A stretch of DNA of 64,000 nt from Phoronis australis (lineage: Eukaryota; Phoronida; Phoronidae): positions 16,467 to 80,466 of the forward strand of contig NMRA01000648.1 in NCBI GenBank assembly GCA_002633005.1. The letters run 5' to 3'. Position numbers and translations under genes: made by a program. Positions within the stretch are counted from its first letter, which is position 1; each line of letters starts with the position of its first letter. Positions 62,901 through 64,000 of the stretch are shown here, in pieces. The notes below the pieces were generated by a model. It was given only the letters and a program-made list of their open reading frames with translations, ran no database searches and had not been told where the DNA came from.

Positions 62901-64000
62901 GAACGCAATTGTCCAGCCGAGCTTCCACAGAGAGGATATCGGTAGTGACTTCTGACGACTCTCGTGCAGTTCTGCCTTGAATTGCCTGACGCTGACTGGG
63001 ATTCGACCAAATAGCCACTTGTCTTGTTCCGCGAAATTCTCCCACCATGTAAGAGATACCAAGAGCAGAGAAAGTACGATTTCCCACGTTAAGGAATCCA
63101 AGGTAAAGCTGGAAAGGTTTTCCCACAAAGAAACCTTTCGCCAGAAACTGTTTACTGGAAAGCGATGACCAGGCGGCGCCATAGTCGTGGTTACATTCAC
63201 TGTAGTCCCGTTGACGGTCGTCATGTCAGCCATCGTACTCGGGCTCTGAGTGGAATCTCCGTTGTTCATTACGGAGTCGTCAACGAATCCTGTGAGGACT
63301 ATTACAATTCCCGCTGTAAGCTGAATGAAGAACGCAGCGCACGTCAAAATTTTAGATATTATCTGCCGACGTTTGAATGCGTTCAAGTCATCGTTTTCGC
63401 GTAACGTAGGCGTGGGCTTCTTTTTAAAGAAAATTTTGCAAAATCCCGGTACAGTCGAGACTGCACTGGTGACAAGTAATGCCCGCACCATTTCTAACTT
63501 CGGAAGAACTCTGAATACCAGTAGACAGAGGCCAAACGTATGAAGTAGTTCAAATATCAGAATCTGAAATAGAAGAATATTCGTTTAAGTTGCATCAAAC
63601 AAAATAAAATACGGTACAATATTTTCTGATTTAGCAAGCCTATTTTTGCTTCTCAATTTATCGAAACGCAGAGTACTTCGTGAGAAAAAGGAAACTTGGG
63701 CTTAAAATTTTATATTTTCAGCTAACGAATATAATCACTGACCTTTGTATAAGTATTGACCTTGAAAGTTTGAAGACGTGTATTGCGTTTCGCATATAAA
63801 GGAGACTTACCTTTAGTAAGCAACGGAATTTTGGGAAAGGCATGCTTCCAAACATGGCCTTGAAAAGATAGGTAAGGAACGTGAGGCAGTATGGCACACA
63901 GACGCACACGATCACTAGAGTCAAGTGTGAGTTTCTCGCTTCATCGTGTTGTTCTTTGAGTGGATGCTGGAAAGTGCAAGTCACAGAATCAGGGACGGTT
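53989..64000 (-). CDS. Chitin synthase, animal type (5' end beyond the window)
   Basis: Polymerises UDP-N-acetylglucosamine into chitin at the plasma membrane (GT2 family). Exons in transcription order: 64000(partial)-63811, 63563-62431, 61657-61370, 60823-60744, 60366-60264, 60094-59941, 59025-58831, 58406-58271, 56546-56346, 56177-53989 (TAG). Phases agree; 1555 residues are visible. The first two exons hold many membrane spans and an NGTTVNVTTT-type glycosylation-prone loop. The catalytic domain follows: CATMWHE, LALDGDVDF (about 719-728), GRIHPIGAG, CVLCSPGCFS, EDRW (about 828) and QRRRW (about 865). After it come another membrane block and SWGTREVP (about 1048), a mark of metazoan enzymes, then a charged coiled-coil with long lysine runs. 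A later pair of membrane segments and a basic, serine-rich cytoplasmic tail end the protein. Whether a myosin head lies upstream cannot be seen. Confidence 0.97.
58098..58246. mobile_element. Short DNA element with G-rich and C-rich ends
   Basis: Starts CTGGCAGATTTAGGAGGGGG and ends CCCAACTCAAAATCCTGGAATCG then CCCCTG. The outer ends are weak inverted repeats of the CAGKGGCGGATTTAGG type. AGACT occurs just before it (near 58093) and just after it (58247-58251), a possible 5-bp target duplication. A related copy surrounds the N gap at 44266-44664. It lies in a chitin synthase intron. Confidence 0.6.

Overview
This window is a piece of a metazoan nuclear genome. Genes are split by spliceosomal introns, introns are full of short repeats and small DNA transposons, and base composition is AT-rich. 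A chitin synthase of animal type, a PAN/fibrinogen-domain secreted protein and many MITE and tRNA-derived SINE copies suggest a marine invertebrate. An invertebrate deuterostome (hemichordate or lancelet-like) fits, but the sequence alone does not settle the species. Exon boundaries were worked out by hand from splice signals, reading-frame phase and remembered family similarity; no database search was run.

Layout: (1) 1080-7586, + strand: last eight coding exons of cytoplasmic-type threonyl-tRNA synthetase, with the 5' half left of the window. (2) 10509-20310, - strand: complete ten-exon MRPS27, a mitochondrial small-subunit ribosomal protein. (3) 20699-36254, + strand: complete thirteen-exon cytosolic non-specific dipeptidase (CNDP2), head-to-head with MRPS27 across a 388-bp presumed bidirectional promoter that contains a tiny foldback transposon. 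(4) 36868-39930, + strand: heavily decayed Ty3/gypsy retrotransposon. (5) 41348-49792, + strand: secreted PAN-like plus fibrinogen C-terminal domain gene with a clear TATA box; its middle is incomplete around a 326-base N gap and contains a MITE and a LINE fragment. (6) 53989-64000, - strand: last ten coding exons in view of a chitin synthase, running off the right edge.

The first three genes are housekeeping functions: threonine charging of tRNA, mitochondrial translation and cytosolic dipeptide hydrolysis. The right half carries an extracellular recognition-type lectin and a membrane polysaccharide synthase. No operon-like organisation is implied. The most unusual non-genic signals are a 605-bp inverted-repeat element packed with a short palindromic motif (45507-46111), a perfect 54-bp-arm hairpin (1413-1535), a 9-bp-duplication foldback element inside the divergent promoter, a repeat that recopies a splice-donor region in the tRNA synthetase gene, and an N gap lying inside a G-tract/C-tract transposon.
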